Shown: positions 23,501 to 38,500, counted from the stretch's first letter. The stretch is 64,000 bases of DNA from Nautilus pompilius (GCA_018389105.1 JACATO010000596.1:124001-188000), one strand, 5' to 3'. Made by a program: numbers and translations. Notes: a model not told the origin generated them from the sequence alone.

Positions 23501-26500
23501 TCTATATTGTCAAATGGTGTGGTTATGTACTGATTGACTGGCATCCTACACTTACTTCTTATGTTGGTTCATTAAGATAAAATTGACAGGTATTGGGATT
23601 TTTATCAGTAGCATCCTGCCAAACCTGACCTAAAATATAAAGTACAAAAAAAAAAAAGCTGTCAGTATAAAGGTTATCAAAGCTTTCAGGCTCAGGTGTT
23701 ATGCTTGCTTACTTTAGCTAAGTGAGAAAATCTATCTCACAAGCCAAACGTTTGCAGTGCTTATGCATAGGAAATTCAGTCACTGAATTCATTCAACAAT
23801 GAAACTTGTTTCTCTGAGGCAAAGGAAGATACTTCTGTTCGGTTACACTGGGTTTTGTGATAATGACTGGATAAAATAAAAGATCTTCATAGATCTGTTT
23901 TGATCGGGTATAGATCAAGGGTTGACTTTAAACTAGTCTTAGAACTACTACTGGCTATCAGTAGTATGACATTAAAACCTATGCATACATACATAGATAT
24001 TGTTTGATCCAAAATAGAAAATTTACTACTTTTTAGGCACTTTGTATAGCAAATGTAATTATTTTACAAGTTTTTTTTTTTTTTTTTAAACTTTTTCTGA
24101 ACTCTGCTTTCTGGAGATTTATTTGACTGTTAGCCTGAATTGTTTGGACCAACAAATCCATATTGATCCAACCCAACATATTGCTTTAGGAGAGTGTTAT
24201 TTAAATATACAACCAGTTCAATGCAAATACAGTCGACCCCCGCATAATCGCAGTTCGGCATTCGCGGCCCCGGTTATTCACGGAATTTCCTTTAGAACCT
24301 AACTAATAATTATTCGTGGAAACCTCCGCATATTCGTGGAATCGCAAATATCTTCCGTGATTTTTTTATGGTTTTTTTCGTGGCAATATATATTTTTTCA
24401 CGCTTTTTAACACTAAATTATTAATAACAATATAATTTACTAATTTTGTAATATAAATACTAATGTAAATTCAGCAAAATAAACGCTATTGGCTGGAGGT
24501 TTGTAAGTAGCCAATCCGAGAGCGTTATTCATTTCTCCTTGCTGCTGATTGATTGGCTGCTGCCCACGAGGCGCTGTCTCAGGCAGATGCAGCCCAGCAG
24601 CCCCACATCATCCCAGTTTACCCCATGTAGCTATCTCGAGTGTTTCTCTGAGTGTTGTATTTTTTATTAAATTATTAATATATATTTACTTATATTTTTT
24701 TATTATATTTTACGTTATATTTTGACGTTTATAGGCATTTTTATGGACCACGTCCAATATTTGCGGTTTTTCACTCTTCGCGGGTGCTCAAGGGACGTAA
24801 CCCCCGCGAATACCGGGGGACAACTGTACTGCTGCTTCTAGGCTGGGGATACAGATGGTTAATGTACAGTTTTATGTTTAAAAAAACTGATGAAATTCTG
24901 AAGATAAACGTTTTTGTTGAGAGATTTTAAAATGTATACCTGTTAACGACAATTTATTGTTGATATCTTGTGGATGCTGTATACAACATCTCAAGCCCTC
25001 TCAAAATTCATGGTCTGGTAAGCTGGCCAAAAGAATGCCAGTGGCACATCTTGGATAGGGAATAGTAACCAGGAAACTCTACTAGAGCTTAGAAATTGGA
25101 TGAAACTAGTGCTCAAAGAAAACCCACAAAGAACAAACTGGTATGGAAGAGGCAGGAGACAAACCACACTAAATAAGCTTACTCACCAAGCCAGACAGAT
25201 TACATTGTATATTTTAAAATCTCTCTACTTTCTGTTGATAATTGAAGTAATTGTGTACTTGTCTGATAGTCTTAAGGAGATCACTTTAAATCTTCATCAA
25301 GAAAGGAAAGCTGTACATTTTTTATTGTTAAGAAAATTTATCTTATAGAAAATGTATTGTTTTACAACACATTTTTAAAAAAAAGAAAACTATGATTTGT
25401 AGGTGAATTGAGTAAATTATACATTTGAAAACCACAAGTTTCTGTTACTGATATTTCTAGTTAACAATAGGCATTGAGATTTTATTATGCAATTTTTGTC
25501 CACAGATGACATCCACAAAGCCCTACCTGAGGAAGAAGGCTGTTCTGATTATGTACAAGGTGTTCTTACAGTTTCCTGAAGCTCTTAGACCAGCTTTCCC
25601 TCGGCTCAAAGAGAAGCTTGAAGATCCTGATCCAGGTAGGTTGTCTATCTTGTTTTGCCTTTATCTAATATTTTTTTTTAACTTATTTGGTGTGAAAAAG
25701 ATAAACAGAGGAAATGACAGACAATTTAAACAGTTATGAGAAAAAGATGTACACTAAGATCAACATATTTTTGTGCATTTGTTACACAGTTTTTAGGTTA
25801 TATATATATTTAAAAATCTGTTTTGTGGTAGATGTCAATGTAATATTAAACAAATAAAATTTAAGGTTGAAAAGAAAATTTGTCTGGACAATCTAGCAAA
25901 ATTAAATTTTAAAAATATTTTTTTTATTTTTTGCAGGGGTTCAGTCTGCTGCTGTGAATGTAATCTGCGAGTTAGCAAGAAAAAACCCCAAGAACTACCT
26001 GTCACTGGCACCTCTCTTCTTCAAACTTATGACTAGTTCTACTAACAACTGGGTTCTCATCAAGATCATAAAGCTTGTAGGTATTGCACGGTAGATAAAA
26101 TTAGTTTTCAAAACACTTCACATGTTTATGTTCATCTCAATTAAAATATGAACATTTTTCAAGTGATCCAGAGTAAAAAACAAAACTTAAATCTTTTACT
26201 TAATTTTATGGATATGTTAAGCTTTTTTTTTGTTGTTTTTTTGAGTATTTTGTTACTTCTGTAGAAGTGTAGTTGTGCTATTTTTTTTACCAGTGCAGTG
26301 TATGTTGAGAGATACCTGTTTTGGTGTTTTACAGGATATTGAAAATATTCTAATCTTTCCTATGTTTGGCTGTGATTGAATTATTTTTTCATCCTCACAG
26401 CATGAGTAATTGGAGAAAGAAAGCTAAAGTTCTCATTAATAGAATCACACTAAAGAATATTACTCGTCAACCTTTCAATTGTCTAAGTTAAATACATTTT

Positions 26501-29500
26501 CTTAAAAAAATGTAAAAGGAGCATGAAGGACTGTAGTTGATATGCCAGTTTAAGCAATAACTAATTTTTTCTCTCTTTTTGTTTACATTGATTTATTAAA
26601 ATTACTTGAAATCTGTTTTTAAAATAATTTGTTTAATTGTGGTTTTAAAATAAAGGAAGGAAGAAAGGAAATAAGTTTAGAAACATTTTGTAAGTTTCTG
26701 TCCTCATCTGTGGACTACTCAGCTTTAGCCAGTCAGTATGTGTTGTATCAGTTAAAAACCTAGGTTCTCTCATGTGATCTTTAGGATGTCAATATTTCTT
26801 TTTAAATTTTCATCGAAATTAATTTATTTACCTAACGAAAATTGTATGAGAAGACTCCTTTATTAATTTGTAATGTTTATCTCTTGCTTTACAGTTAGGA
26901 TTATCTATCTTTCTCATTCTCTTCTTTAAGTTTGGAGCATTAACTCCACTAGAACCAAGACTTGGAAAAAAACTCATAGAACCTCTCACCAATCTAATTC
27001 ACAGGTAAGTTTTTTGGAAACTTGCTTAATTAAGGCTTTCTCCATGGCTGCTCATTTAGTTAAATCTCCCATGCTCTTCTCTCCTTGAGAAATTTCCATT
27101 GGTGTCTTTTTTTGAAGTGGGGTAGTGAGCATCTTGTTAGGAAACCTAATTTTGATTGTATTTTAAAAAATCTGTTTATTTATCAAATGCCAGTTTTTCT
27201 TAAAATATTGTTAATGTTCAAAAGTTTGTTGCAGATGGGTTAAGAGAGATACCATTACTATCTTGTTTTAACCATTAAGCCTTTGAGGTGATGCCATTTT
27301 TATGTCTATTTCTCCAAAGTGACTGAAGTATACTTATTATTGATAGGTTAGGTATAGAATAATAAAATATTACTTTGATTTGCGATGTCTTTGTTTTTAT
27401 TATTTTTTGTTTTTGTTTTACTATATCATATAGTAAATCAGTAATTCCATGCCCATTTCTCCACATTTAGCCCAGTGCTCATTGGAAATGTGGAAATCTA
27501 TAACATGGCTAATGGTTTGAAAAGTTTCACAGGTTTTGAAGAATTCTTGCCATTTTAGGAAGCATTAGAAACTGTTTATTGAAAGACTTTGAACTGGATG
27601 TGGACTGGAGGAAGGAGATATTGACTACACAATAATGCCTGGACAAGAGACATTCTTGATATGCCACTGATCATGGATTTTGAAAAAGTGCTGGATCCAA
27701 AATGTCCCCTAGGTACTACAAAAGGGGACTGATTTTTCCCATTCAGTGTTTCCTCATTGTTTATCAAAAAATAAGTCAAAAGCTTATGTTGCAAGTAAAA
27801 TATTTTTTGGCAGCAGATACTAATTGATGGAAGTGTACAAAACATGAAGTGATGGAATGCATTGGTTTCTAAATTTACATGGATATTTTTTCTTATCCAG
27901 CACACAGATTGATTTTCTTAGAGTAAAGATGCATTATGAACATTGGATTTAAAACATTTGGAACAAGTTGCTGATTTGAAAAGCTTGACTACTGTTTTCG
28001 AGTTGGAAATATTGATCATGATGCAAATTCTGATAAACTACTACCTGTGAGAAATATAATGAATATTTTAAATCAAATTTAAAGATGATTATAACTCTCA
28101 GAGAAACAGCTGTTGATGAAGCATTGATAGGTTTCAATGACACACTTTCTTGGAAGCAATATGGCCTTATAAAGCCTTGCAGTCATGGCATTAATTCTGG
28201 TTCAGGCTAATTCTCATAATGGTAGAGATTGACATGGATAAACCTGGAAATCAGCCTGAACATGGTCTTAGAGAGTTTTGAACTTGATGGCAGCTGATTA
28301 ATTTAAAGGATGGTTTCATAGACATGCAATATATGTCTGTAGTTCATCAGAACTGACAGAAAAGACTTATACATCTTAGTCAAGTTACACAACCAGGGAG
28401 GGTGCCAGTGGAAAGATATGAAGCAGATATACTTTCTCACAAATTCAGCACCAGCTGAAATGTCAGGTATGTCATGTTGAGATGGAGCAACTCAACAGAT
28501 GCAGTAGTTAGGTGATCATGCTGACCAGCTGAGGAAATCCTATCCTGTAAATAGTGGAGATGTATCTTTTATGTTAAACTCAGCAGTTGTCAATTCATGT
28601 TTTGATGCAGAAATCTGTCAGCCACCATAAGACCAAGATCAGGTAGGTCCATATGACTCACCTAGAGTTTAGAAGTATACTTTGTATTCAACATAGCAAA
28701 AAAATCATGAAGTCATTGTATCAAGGGGAAAAAAATTAGAGTTGAAGAAACCAACACTGACAACAAAGGATATCCTCAGGAGCTACTTGAGGGTCAAAAA
28801 AAAAGATAGACATTGAAGTAAAAAAAAGGTGTAAATATATCTGTAAGAGATGTAGTCCAGCTGACATCCATTTATTTTACATCTGCTTTAAGTAATTCTG
28901 TGGAGTAAATTTAACTTTGTCATTACTGTCTTCTATTTTAAACAAATGACCTTTTTAAGAGCCAAAAAATTATGCATAGCAAGTTTTCAAACACCTTTTT
29001 TGATATAATTATTTACTTGGCTTTTTAAGTTCATTTCTGCATTTCATTAGACATTTTTAATATTAACAGTATTTTGGGATTATTTTCCTTTATTAACTTT
29101 TGTTTTGGATCTATTTGACCCAATATTGGTTCCCTCCAAGCTTAAGTTGCAAGATTTTTTTTAAAATCGTGTTTTTTGTGACTTTTCTTGTTTAGTACTG
29201 ATCTTGTATACAAACTTTATGACCAAAAACACACTAGATGTTACCAAAACTCTGACATAATAGTAGGGTTAAGTTTACCTTATTCTCATTATTTTCTTCT
29301 GGAAAATTACTTACAACATTGTTGGGGAGAAAGCTGATAACTATACTTGGGATTAAAGAGTTAAATACTTTGTAATTTTAATTTTGTAAAATTTAAAAAT
29401 TTTGTCAAAATAAGTTTTTATGATGAGCCATATCTTGTTATTTATTTATTACAGGTTATCATATAATGTAATATTTTCTTTAAATACTGAGGTGTTTGAA

Positions 29501-32500
29501 CTACCAAACACACTTCAAACAAAAATCAAATATAGATGTTGTCAGGTTTGTCAGCATCTTTTTGAAATTAATTTCTTTATGTAGAAGAAACCCCTATTGT
29601 ACTGAGAATATCTGGAAATTCTAGGTAACAAATTAGTGCTATGTTGTTCTGATTTTATTTACTGTTTTCTTTTCTTTTCAGTACTTCAGCCATGTCATTA
29701 CTCTATGAATGTATTAACACAGTAATAGCAGGTACGTGTGAATGAAATACAGATTTATAGCAAGTGACTTTTTCTTAACTTTCTGTATTTCTGTAGTGTG
29801 AGAGAGAATTATTGACTTTATAATGTTGGTATCTCTAGAACCAATTGTCCACCAGTAATGATTATGCAGGAAACAATATTATAGAATGGGTGTCTGTAAT
29901 ATATAATTGCTTTGTCAAATGTTTGTATGCTCTTTTTTTTAACATCCAGAAATGTTTTGAAATTCCTGATGTACCACTTGCAGTTTAAATTACAATGATT
30001 AAAAATAACTAATTTACTCAGTTAATGAAATAGTGTTTCTTGTCAAGCCCCCGTCTTGACTTTCAAGGTCTTAAGGTCATCTGTCAGCAGTGAGCTAGAA
30101 GGGGAAGGTTTGGGTTGTTGGTCCAGGTGACCAAGCAAGTTAACCTGGGTACAGCTGAGGGATGTGCAAGCCAATCAAGAGTTACCCATGGAATATCCAC
30201 ATATACCCAGAAAATCTCTAGAACCTTTCATTGTTGGTCCAGGTGACCAAGCAAGTTAACCTGGGTACAGCTGAGGGATGTGCAAGCCAATCAAGAGTTA
30301 CCCATGGAATATCCACATATACCCAGAAAATCTCTAGAACCTTTCATTGTTGGTCCAGGTGACCAAGCAAGTTAACCTGGGTACAGCTGAGGGATGTGCA
30401 AGCCAATCAAGAGTTACCCATGGAATATCCACATATAGAAAATCTCTAGAACCTTTCATTGTTGGTCCAGGTGACCAAGCAAGTTAACCTGGGTACAGCT
30501 GAGGGATGTGCAAGCCAATCAAGAGTTACCCATGGAATATCCACATATACCCAGAAAATCTCTAGAAACTTTCATTGTTGGTCCAGGTGACCAAGCAAGT
30601 TAACCTGGTACAGCTGAGGGATGTGCAAGCCAATCAAGAGTTACCCATGGAATATCCACATATACCCAGAAAATCTCTAGAACCTTTCATTGTTGGTCCA
30701 GGTGACCAAGCAAGTTAACCTGGGTACAGCTGAGGGATGTGCAAGCCAATCAAGAGTTACCCATGGAATATCCACATATACCCAGAAAATCTCTAGAACC
30801 TTTCATGTTTAGATGTGGGATAAGATCAAGAGTACCCAGAGGAAACCTAGGTGACCAACTAGTGACAAAAAGCAAGAAATGCCCACCCAATTCTGTCTTG
30901 ATAGAGAATCTAACTTGGATCCTCGACATGGCAGTTCATTAGGCTAACCACTGGCGGCTCAAAGAGCTGTTTGAAATACTGTAATGCATTTAAGGTAGAG
31001 CATGGGTTGAAAAAATGCTTGAGTGGACCTCTCCTGCTAAAATTAAAAAAAAAAACAAACTAACAGCAAGTGAAAGGAAAACAGTTATTTTCAAAAAAAT
31101 TTAACCATGATTATGGAAAATGTAGATCAGGTTTATGCAGAACCTATTAATGTGCAAAAAGATCTGGAAATTGTTCATTTGTACTTAACGCATGTTTAAA
31201 TAAAATTATCATTTGACACTGTTCATATTGCAATGAATAGGGAACAATTCTAGAATGGAAGTTTTTAGAGGAGTTTCTTAGCTCTAAAGGAAACTATTTC
31301 AACAAATACAATTTTCAAACGCCCTACTCAAACAGTCCTATGTTAAAGGACTGATCCAAGTAGGGACCCCTGTTTGCTGCAGATACATGGGAATTAGTGT
31401 TGAGGGTTTGAGTAAATTTTGTGTTATATTGAATGTAGGAGGTATGCACAACACAACATTCAGATGTACAAATGTTAGTCTGGAACAGTAGTAAATATTC
31501 TTTAAACTGCTACAAAGTTATTTGAAAATATTATAAAGACCATACTGTGTCATTGCTGATCTGAGAGGGCCTTGCTAAGTAGATTTGTTTGTTCTATCAG
31601 AATAATGCAAGTATGGAGTGTGAGCTGCTGGGCAGCAAGACAAAACAACTTGGAAATTATTGCTTCAACCTCAGTTGGGCAAGAATTACACCAGTGGAAC
31701 TTGAAATAACCAGAATATTGTGGATTTTTTCACTATAAAATTTGGGTTCAGCTGCTGAACTCTGCAGAGTGACAGAGATTCCAAAATACATACATTCTTG
31801 AGAAGCCTGAATCTCAGATGAAAACCCAGTAATCAAAAGAAAAAAGAATTCCTGCTGAGAGAAAAGCAATGGGAATTCAAATGAAGGGATCTGCAAAAAA
31901 CTAAGATTGGATTCCTAAGAAAATGATACGTATTTGAAAAAAGTAATATTGAGAAAATTCAAAATGATATGAGCCAAGTTTTTTTCATAGCATTGATCCA
32001 GAAGAGTAAGTTTACCAGTGATTTGGAAACTGGCTTTGCGTAAAAGAAGAATGAGAAGAAAAGAGGTAGATTCTACCCAAGAAGATTACAGAAAAAAACA
32101 ATTCCTCTTTTAAAGAGACTTGGTGGTGAAAATTTGCTGAAAACACACACCAGAGGTGAGAAACAGAACTGCAATGAAGCTCCATGTGTGTTTGGTCCTC
32201 AAAAAAAAAAAAAAAAAACAACTACATGCTTCACGGAAAACAAGAATTCGTTTGTTGTTCAATCTCAACATGAGCACTTCATCACAATGTGTTCAAGCTG
32301 GATTATTGGATGAGTCCTATATCAGTCATTTCTACCCCCACAACATTATATATAGTCAAGTGAATACAGTTGGTATATTACCGCACAGAATGTATTAAAC
32401 CTGAACATTTGTCCAATACAATTCTGTTGATGATTACCTATCCTGTACTGAGAACTGCATGTTTCTTAAACTAACAGTTTTTTTTTTCCTGATGTCTGTA

Positions 32501-35500
32501 GGTGCCTCATTCTTAAGAATATAATCCCCCCCCCTTCACACTAACCTTTTGCGCTGACACTTTGGTTTTATAATATATCTTTTATTATTTTTAACCACAG
32601 TTACTAATAACCAAATGCCATTATTAAGAACTTGCATGTGAAAAGGTTTTCGAGATTTTCTCCCCTAACCCCCCCGACCAACCAGATAATCACAAGATAG
32701 AAATCTTAGCCACTGGATTTAGCCTGCGATTCCTTTGTGCACGCTAGGTAAGATAAGCACCCCCCCTTTTTTTTAAGGAAAGGAACGTTTAAAGATTGCA
32801 CGTATCTGTGATGATAAAAATCTGTTGTTTTTTAAAAAATGCCTGTTGGAAAACTTGCTTATTTTAACCCTCCCCCGACCGTGTTCTGCACACAACCAAA
32901 GTACAGTTTGACCAGCGCTCTCGCTGCTCCCTTTGGAGAACTAAAGGGTTCGTTTCCTCTCACGCAGCAAGAAGTGGGCGGCTACCGAGAAACAACTAAA
33001 CGAATCAAACCAAATGAAAGCTGGAACAAAAGAAAACTTTTGTAAAAAGTATCTTTGCCACCCCTCGACAAGTCTGTTTAGCCCGACTCGTGGCTAATTG
33101 TTTAACTGGTGTAAAAATTGTTTAAAGTGTAGTAGTGGTGGATTGTTATGAATGTTGGATTAATTATAGTTGAGACACTAACATGGGATGAAAATTCTTT
33201 TTTTTTTTTTAATAGCTTCCTTGTTTTGCATGTATCATGAAACACTTCGATAAGTACTGTTGCTTACGTTTCTGTTTACTTTGTTTTCTTTCTCTCAAAA
33301 GTAACTCTAAAATATCCGAATGAGTGAATAAATCTAAATAATGATGGCGTATGTTTTGATCATTCAGCCTGTCTTTTGTCACTACAAAGGCTGACCTTTG
33401 CCATTTACTTATACTGGCAGTTGATTGGCCCTTTTTTTTTTATTAACTGGTGTTGTATTTCAGGGTTTTCTGATGTACCAAAGTGTCAGTGTTTGTACAG
33501 TATAGCCGTAGAGAACCATAGTTTGACCTTTAACCAGTTTTATTTTTAGTTAAACTCCTCGATTGTGAAATAAATTCTTAGTTTGCAATACAGATTAACA
33601 TACTTCCAGATTATCATGGGGCTAGTATCTTAGCATTGTAATAATGTACAGTCCTCAGTTTGGAACATCTTTCACTATTAGTTTATCTTTTCAGCCTCAA
33701 GAAAATTCCTTTTTAAACTACTATTTTTTGATTAACAAAATAGCTCCAGGTTTACTACATTTAGAAAGAATTTGATTAATATTGTAGGTGAATCAGATTT
33801 TTACATTCATATATGCCCAGATATTCCAAATATACATTGTATTGTGCCTAATTATTCATAGGAGTTTTGGAATTTTGAACCTTGCCTTAAGATTGATCCC
33901 ATAGTTCTACTACAATGGCTTCTAAAGAGATGTAGGCTACAGTTCTTTTTATCTTTGTTTCATAGTTAAAATTCTGGTAGGGATCACCAAACTCAAATTA
34001 ATTTTGTTTGATAATGTCCACATTTCATGGTGAATGGAAACTGGATTTTTTTTCCCCATCTTTATCACAGAGTTAAATTTATTACAGACTTGCATTAATA
34101 TTATTTCTTAAGATAAATAGATACTTTCTGTGATGTCGAGATTGCAAAATGTTTCTATTGAAAACTAATGCATGCTTTAGGACATTTACTAAAACCACTT
34201 GTGGAATTATGAAATCGGAAAATTGTACACCCAAGGAATATTATATCCTTATTTTACTTTGTTGAGCTTTGAAGTCTGTAGCAACTATACATTTAAATTC
34301 ACTACTAAATTTTTGAAGAAACTATGGCTGCCAATATTGAAAGTAACAGTTTACCTGGATTCTGATACCATGCCAGATATTCCAATCTTTTTGAGATAGA
34401 GACTGTAGAAGAAGGGCCCTAGGATTTATATATATTAGTCTGACTTATTATTCTGCTGAAACAAAACTAAAATGGTAAAATTAAATTTGGTGTGATTTTT
34501 TTTGTTCTGAGCTCTATAACATTAGATAGGAAAACAAAAAAGAAAGATGTATAATAATAGTGAGAATTACAAGGGGACTATTGTTTGAGAGAGTAGTGTA
34601 TTAGAGGAGGGCTGCTATTATCATAACTTGAAGTGAAGTGTGGTTAAGTAAGACTAGTTCTGTGATTCTTTTAGAACTTCTGCTGTATTGAAAATATTGT
34701 TTCTGTCCACCATTTAACTTGAACTCACTGCTGACACATTTGTAACACACTTTTCCTCTTACTTACAGTTCTTATTTCTATATCTTCAGGCGTCCCCAAC
34801 CACTCAGCCTCCATACAGGTACTTAGTAACATCCATTTTATTTTTTGTCTTGCATTCTCAATTTACAACACTGGAGTGCTGCTGCCACGGTTCATCAGCA
34901 TTCTCTCAGCTGTATCCTTTGGTGAATCATTTAGAGATTATTTGATACCACTGCCTGTAGCCTGATTGATTGATCTTGTTTTAGATCTAAATCTCTTCAT
35001 AGATATAAATCATTGCATAAAAGTTGTTGAATTAAACACTATTTTCAAAGTTGTATTATGGGAAACAAAAATAAGTACACACACAAGTTGCTCTTTTGCA
35101 ATCTTTTTGTTTTTCAGTGATATTTTAAGCATGCTAATGTTGATGTGATTGTATTCATGTTTTAAAGAAAGGGTGGAGTGTCGGGGGGGGGTGTGGTTTT
35201 ATGAACAAGAAAAAAAGATGCGGGTTAAAAGTTTGACTCTATTTGCATCTCAGAGAATGCTTTCGGACATTGGCAGTTCTGGTGAAGGGTTTGTTCCAAG
35301 ATGTAACATTGTCTCAATGGGCTGGCTGTCTTGTCGCTCTAATGACTGAGGTTGTTTATCTTTGTTACCTGTACACTTAATTGTTGAAGTGTTTGGTGGT
35401 GACAGTATCAGTGATGCTGAAGCGAAGCTTTTTTTGTTCTGTTTTACATGGAATAGTATTGTGTGTGTGTGTTGTGTGGTGTGTGTGTGTGTGTCTTGTG

Positions 35501-38500
35501 TGTTTTAAAAAAAAAAAGATTTTTTTTAAAGCTTTATAAAAGATTGCAGTTTGTGTAAAAATATTGTACTTCATATTCCACATCCATCCATTAATGAGTC
35601 TTAGCAGGTAGACTTAACTATTATTTCAGTGCAGCCAAAGATCTGTTGGTTTTAGATGATGGCTCTGTCTTGCTATAAAAGATAACATTACTACATTTGA
35701 GTTCAATGATTAAACAAATGTTGAGAAGAAAAGGAATGACTTATTACACTGGTCAACACAATATTTTTGGCAGGAAAAGTGAGACTGGTTTCTGGGGTTT
35801 TCAAGGGCGCTGATCCGAATCTGACATTTGTTTTTCAAGTTGGCTCTAGTTTTGGAGATATCACAGGGGGTCGTTCGTCTGAAATCACCATTCGCGACCA
35901 TAACTAAACGTACAAAAAACGGCTAAATAGTGCAAAAATGTCAGATATTGATTTTATGAATCCAAACCACCAAAGACAGTGTAAATCTCAATCTAACAAG
36001 TTAAGTTAGATATAAAACATCATTTCATTTATTAATAAATGAACACTTTTCATCTATATTCGAGAATATACAAAAAATTTGCTAAAAATTTGCTGATTTT
36101 AATTCTCCAAGGGAAAAAAACATTTACATAATCAGTTATATATCATAAATTAATGCAAAGCATTATTATACACTAGTTCTTAGTTACAATGAACACACAA
36201 AACAATATTTTATTCACAAAAGTGAATTGACGTTTATACGATTTTCGCTTGTGAGCAACTTTCGGGCAGTCTCTCAAAAGGTTCCAGCAGTAGTCTGCCA
36301 TCATGTGCTCATCCCATTTGCCTTGATACCTCTCTTCCATTGTTTGATGTCTTGATGGAATCTCTCTCCTTGCTCCTCACTGTAATCACCAAGATTACCA
36401 GGAAATCTGTCGAGGTGGCTAAACAAGAAATGAACTTTGATGCTCACATTTGCCCCTAGTTTTTCGTATGCAGTAAGCATCTTACGGACCAATTGCTTGT
36501 AATTGTCAGCTTTGTGATTTCCCAAAAAGTTGTCACTACATCTGTGAAGGAACCCAGCATTTAACTCAACCATGTTCATATGATTAGTGAAGTCAGAATC
36601 CCTCATGAGCGTTCGAATCTGAGGTCATCGAAGATGCCACCTTTAGCTTTTTCGATGGAAAGACCTGGGAAATTGCCTGCATATGTACTTGAAGCAATCC
36701 CCATCTTTGTTCAACGCCTTAACAAACTGCTTCATGAGCCCTAGTTTTATGTGCAATGGAGGGAAGATGATTCTATCCCTGGGTACCAAAGGCTCATTGA
36801 TGACGTTGGCTGTGCCGACTTCGAGACTTTCTCGTTCTGGCCAGTTCTCCCTTCTCCAGTGCTGGATTCTTGCTCTGCTATCCCACAAACAAAGAAAGCA
36901 GGGATACTTTGTGTACCCACTTGCTGACCAAGCAGAAAATTCACCATTTTCAAGTCCACACAAATCAGCCATTTATGAGTGTTGTAATTTAGCTTTTCAA
37001 GACAAATTGGATACCATCATACTCTTCTTTCATCTTGGTAGATGGCCAAGTGGTACAGGAGCAAACTTATTGCCATTATGCAAAAGTACAACTTTTAGAC
37101 TTGCTTTCGAGCTATCTATAAAGAGACGCCCATTGCTGGGTCATATGACGAGATCCCCATGCAGTTAAGAAGTGCAGAGAACGTCATTACAAAAGATCAG
37201 GTCATCTTCTTTAGAAAAGAAACGAAGCAAGCTGCCTTCCCTTGTCCTATAGTATGTTATAATGATTCAATAATATCAGAAAATTATTATTTACTGCTTC
37301 TATATTGAAGTATTTCAGGGAGAATTTTAGCAGTTTAGGCTTATTTGAGGCTATCAATATCTTCTAAACTAGAGCCAATCAGACAAAACCAATGTTATAT
37401 TCGTAATCAGCGACCTTCAAAACCCCAGAAAACACTCCTAGATGGTCTGCCAAAGAAAAAAAATAAAAATTTGTTGACCAGTGTTATTAATGGTGGATTT
37501 GTTTTAAATGAAAGCATTACCATGCATTATTTAAAGTGTATATTTTAACTTAGCACTGAAAATTAACCTTTTCTTTGTATTGGCTTTTAATCTGTTGGTT
37601 GCCAGGAACATTTTTACTTCAATGAGCCTATTGTTTTAGGAGGATAGACTTCAGCTCTCATTAGAGAAAGATAGAGAGATCTTATTTGTAGGTGTTCCAC
37701 TGTCAAAAATAGTCTTACGGTTAATCTTTTATAGGATTTAGACAAACCCTCTCAAAGGGTTTGCTGTATGATAAACACATTTGTATGATGCTTCAATACT
37801 TGGTGTTGATGGTTGCCATGTGTGCTCTATTTGTTTGGTGTTTTTTATGTTGTTTTCTTTTTTTTTCAGGATTTAAAAATTGTAAATAGTTTCTTCTTTC
37901 TAAACTAACTTTACGGTAGACAAGGTGATCGTGTAGTAGTTCAGAGATCTTTCTGAAAGATCGGGGACCATGTCTCTGCAGCTTTAAGAGGCCAGCATTT
38001 CACATGTGGTCATAAGTTATTTGCACATTATTTATTGTAACTTTGAAAAAAAGCATCAAGCACAGAGGGCTCATCACCTTAACATCTACTGTGCAGAGTT
38101 GGCTGGCATTAAAAGTTTTTCCCCCCCCCTCCCTTCAACAAAGTGTTGTCTGTTCTAGAAATTCCCTCCCTGATCATAATGTGAATTATGGAGATGGACA
38201 ATCATTTTCTAGCATTGGCCATGAATGAACGTGTTGTGATAAATTGAATTTAACGTTCTTTGGCGCAGATCTCACAACTATGTAAATTCTACATGGTTTG
38301 AACTTTTGCCCAGCTAACCCAGATGAAACAGTAAATATTACATTTTAAGCAAGAGGAAATCTGCTTGCCTTTACAAGGTAACATGCAAAGGGACTTAATT
38401 CTCCAGGTTGCACCAAAGATATGCAATTAAAAGACAAGACTCCGTCAGTATTATTTCTTTCATTTTTTGCTTTGAAAAGACTTAATGTTTGTTGAACTTT

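Noticed and set aside
30115..30805. CRISPR-like array
   Set aside because: Units are contiguous 116-bp tandem repeats without variable spacers, in an animal intron.
36683..37168. 161-codon + frame in intron 10
   Set aside because: It is the antisense shadow of the transposon protein relic on the minus strand, whose motifs are clear.
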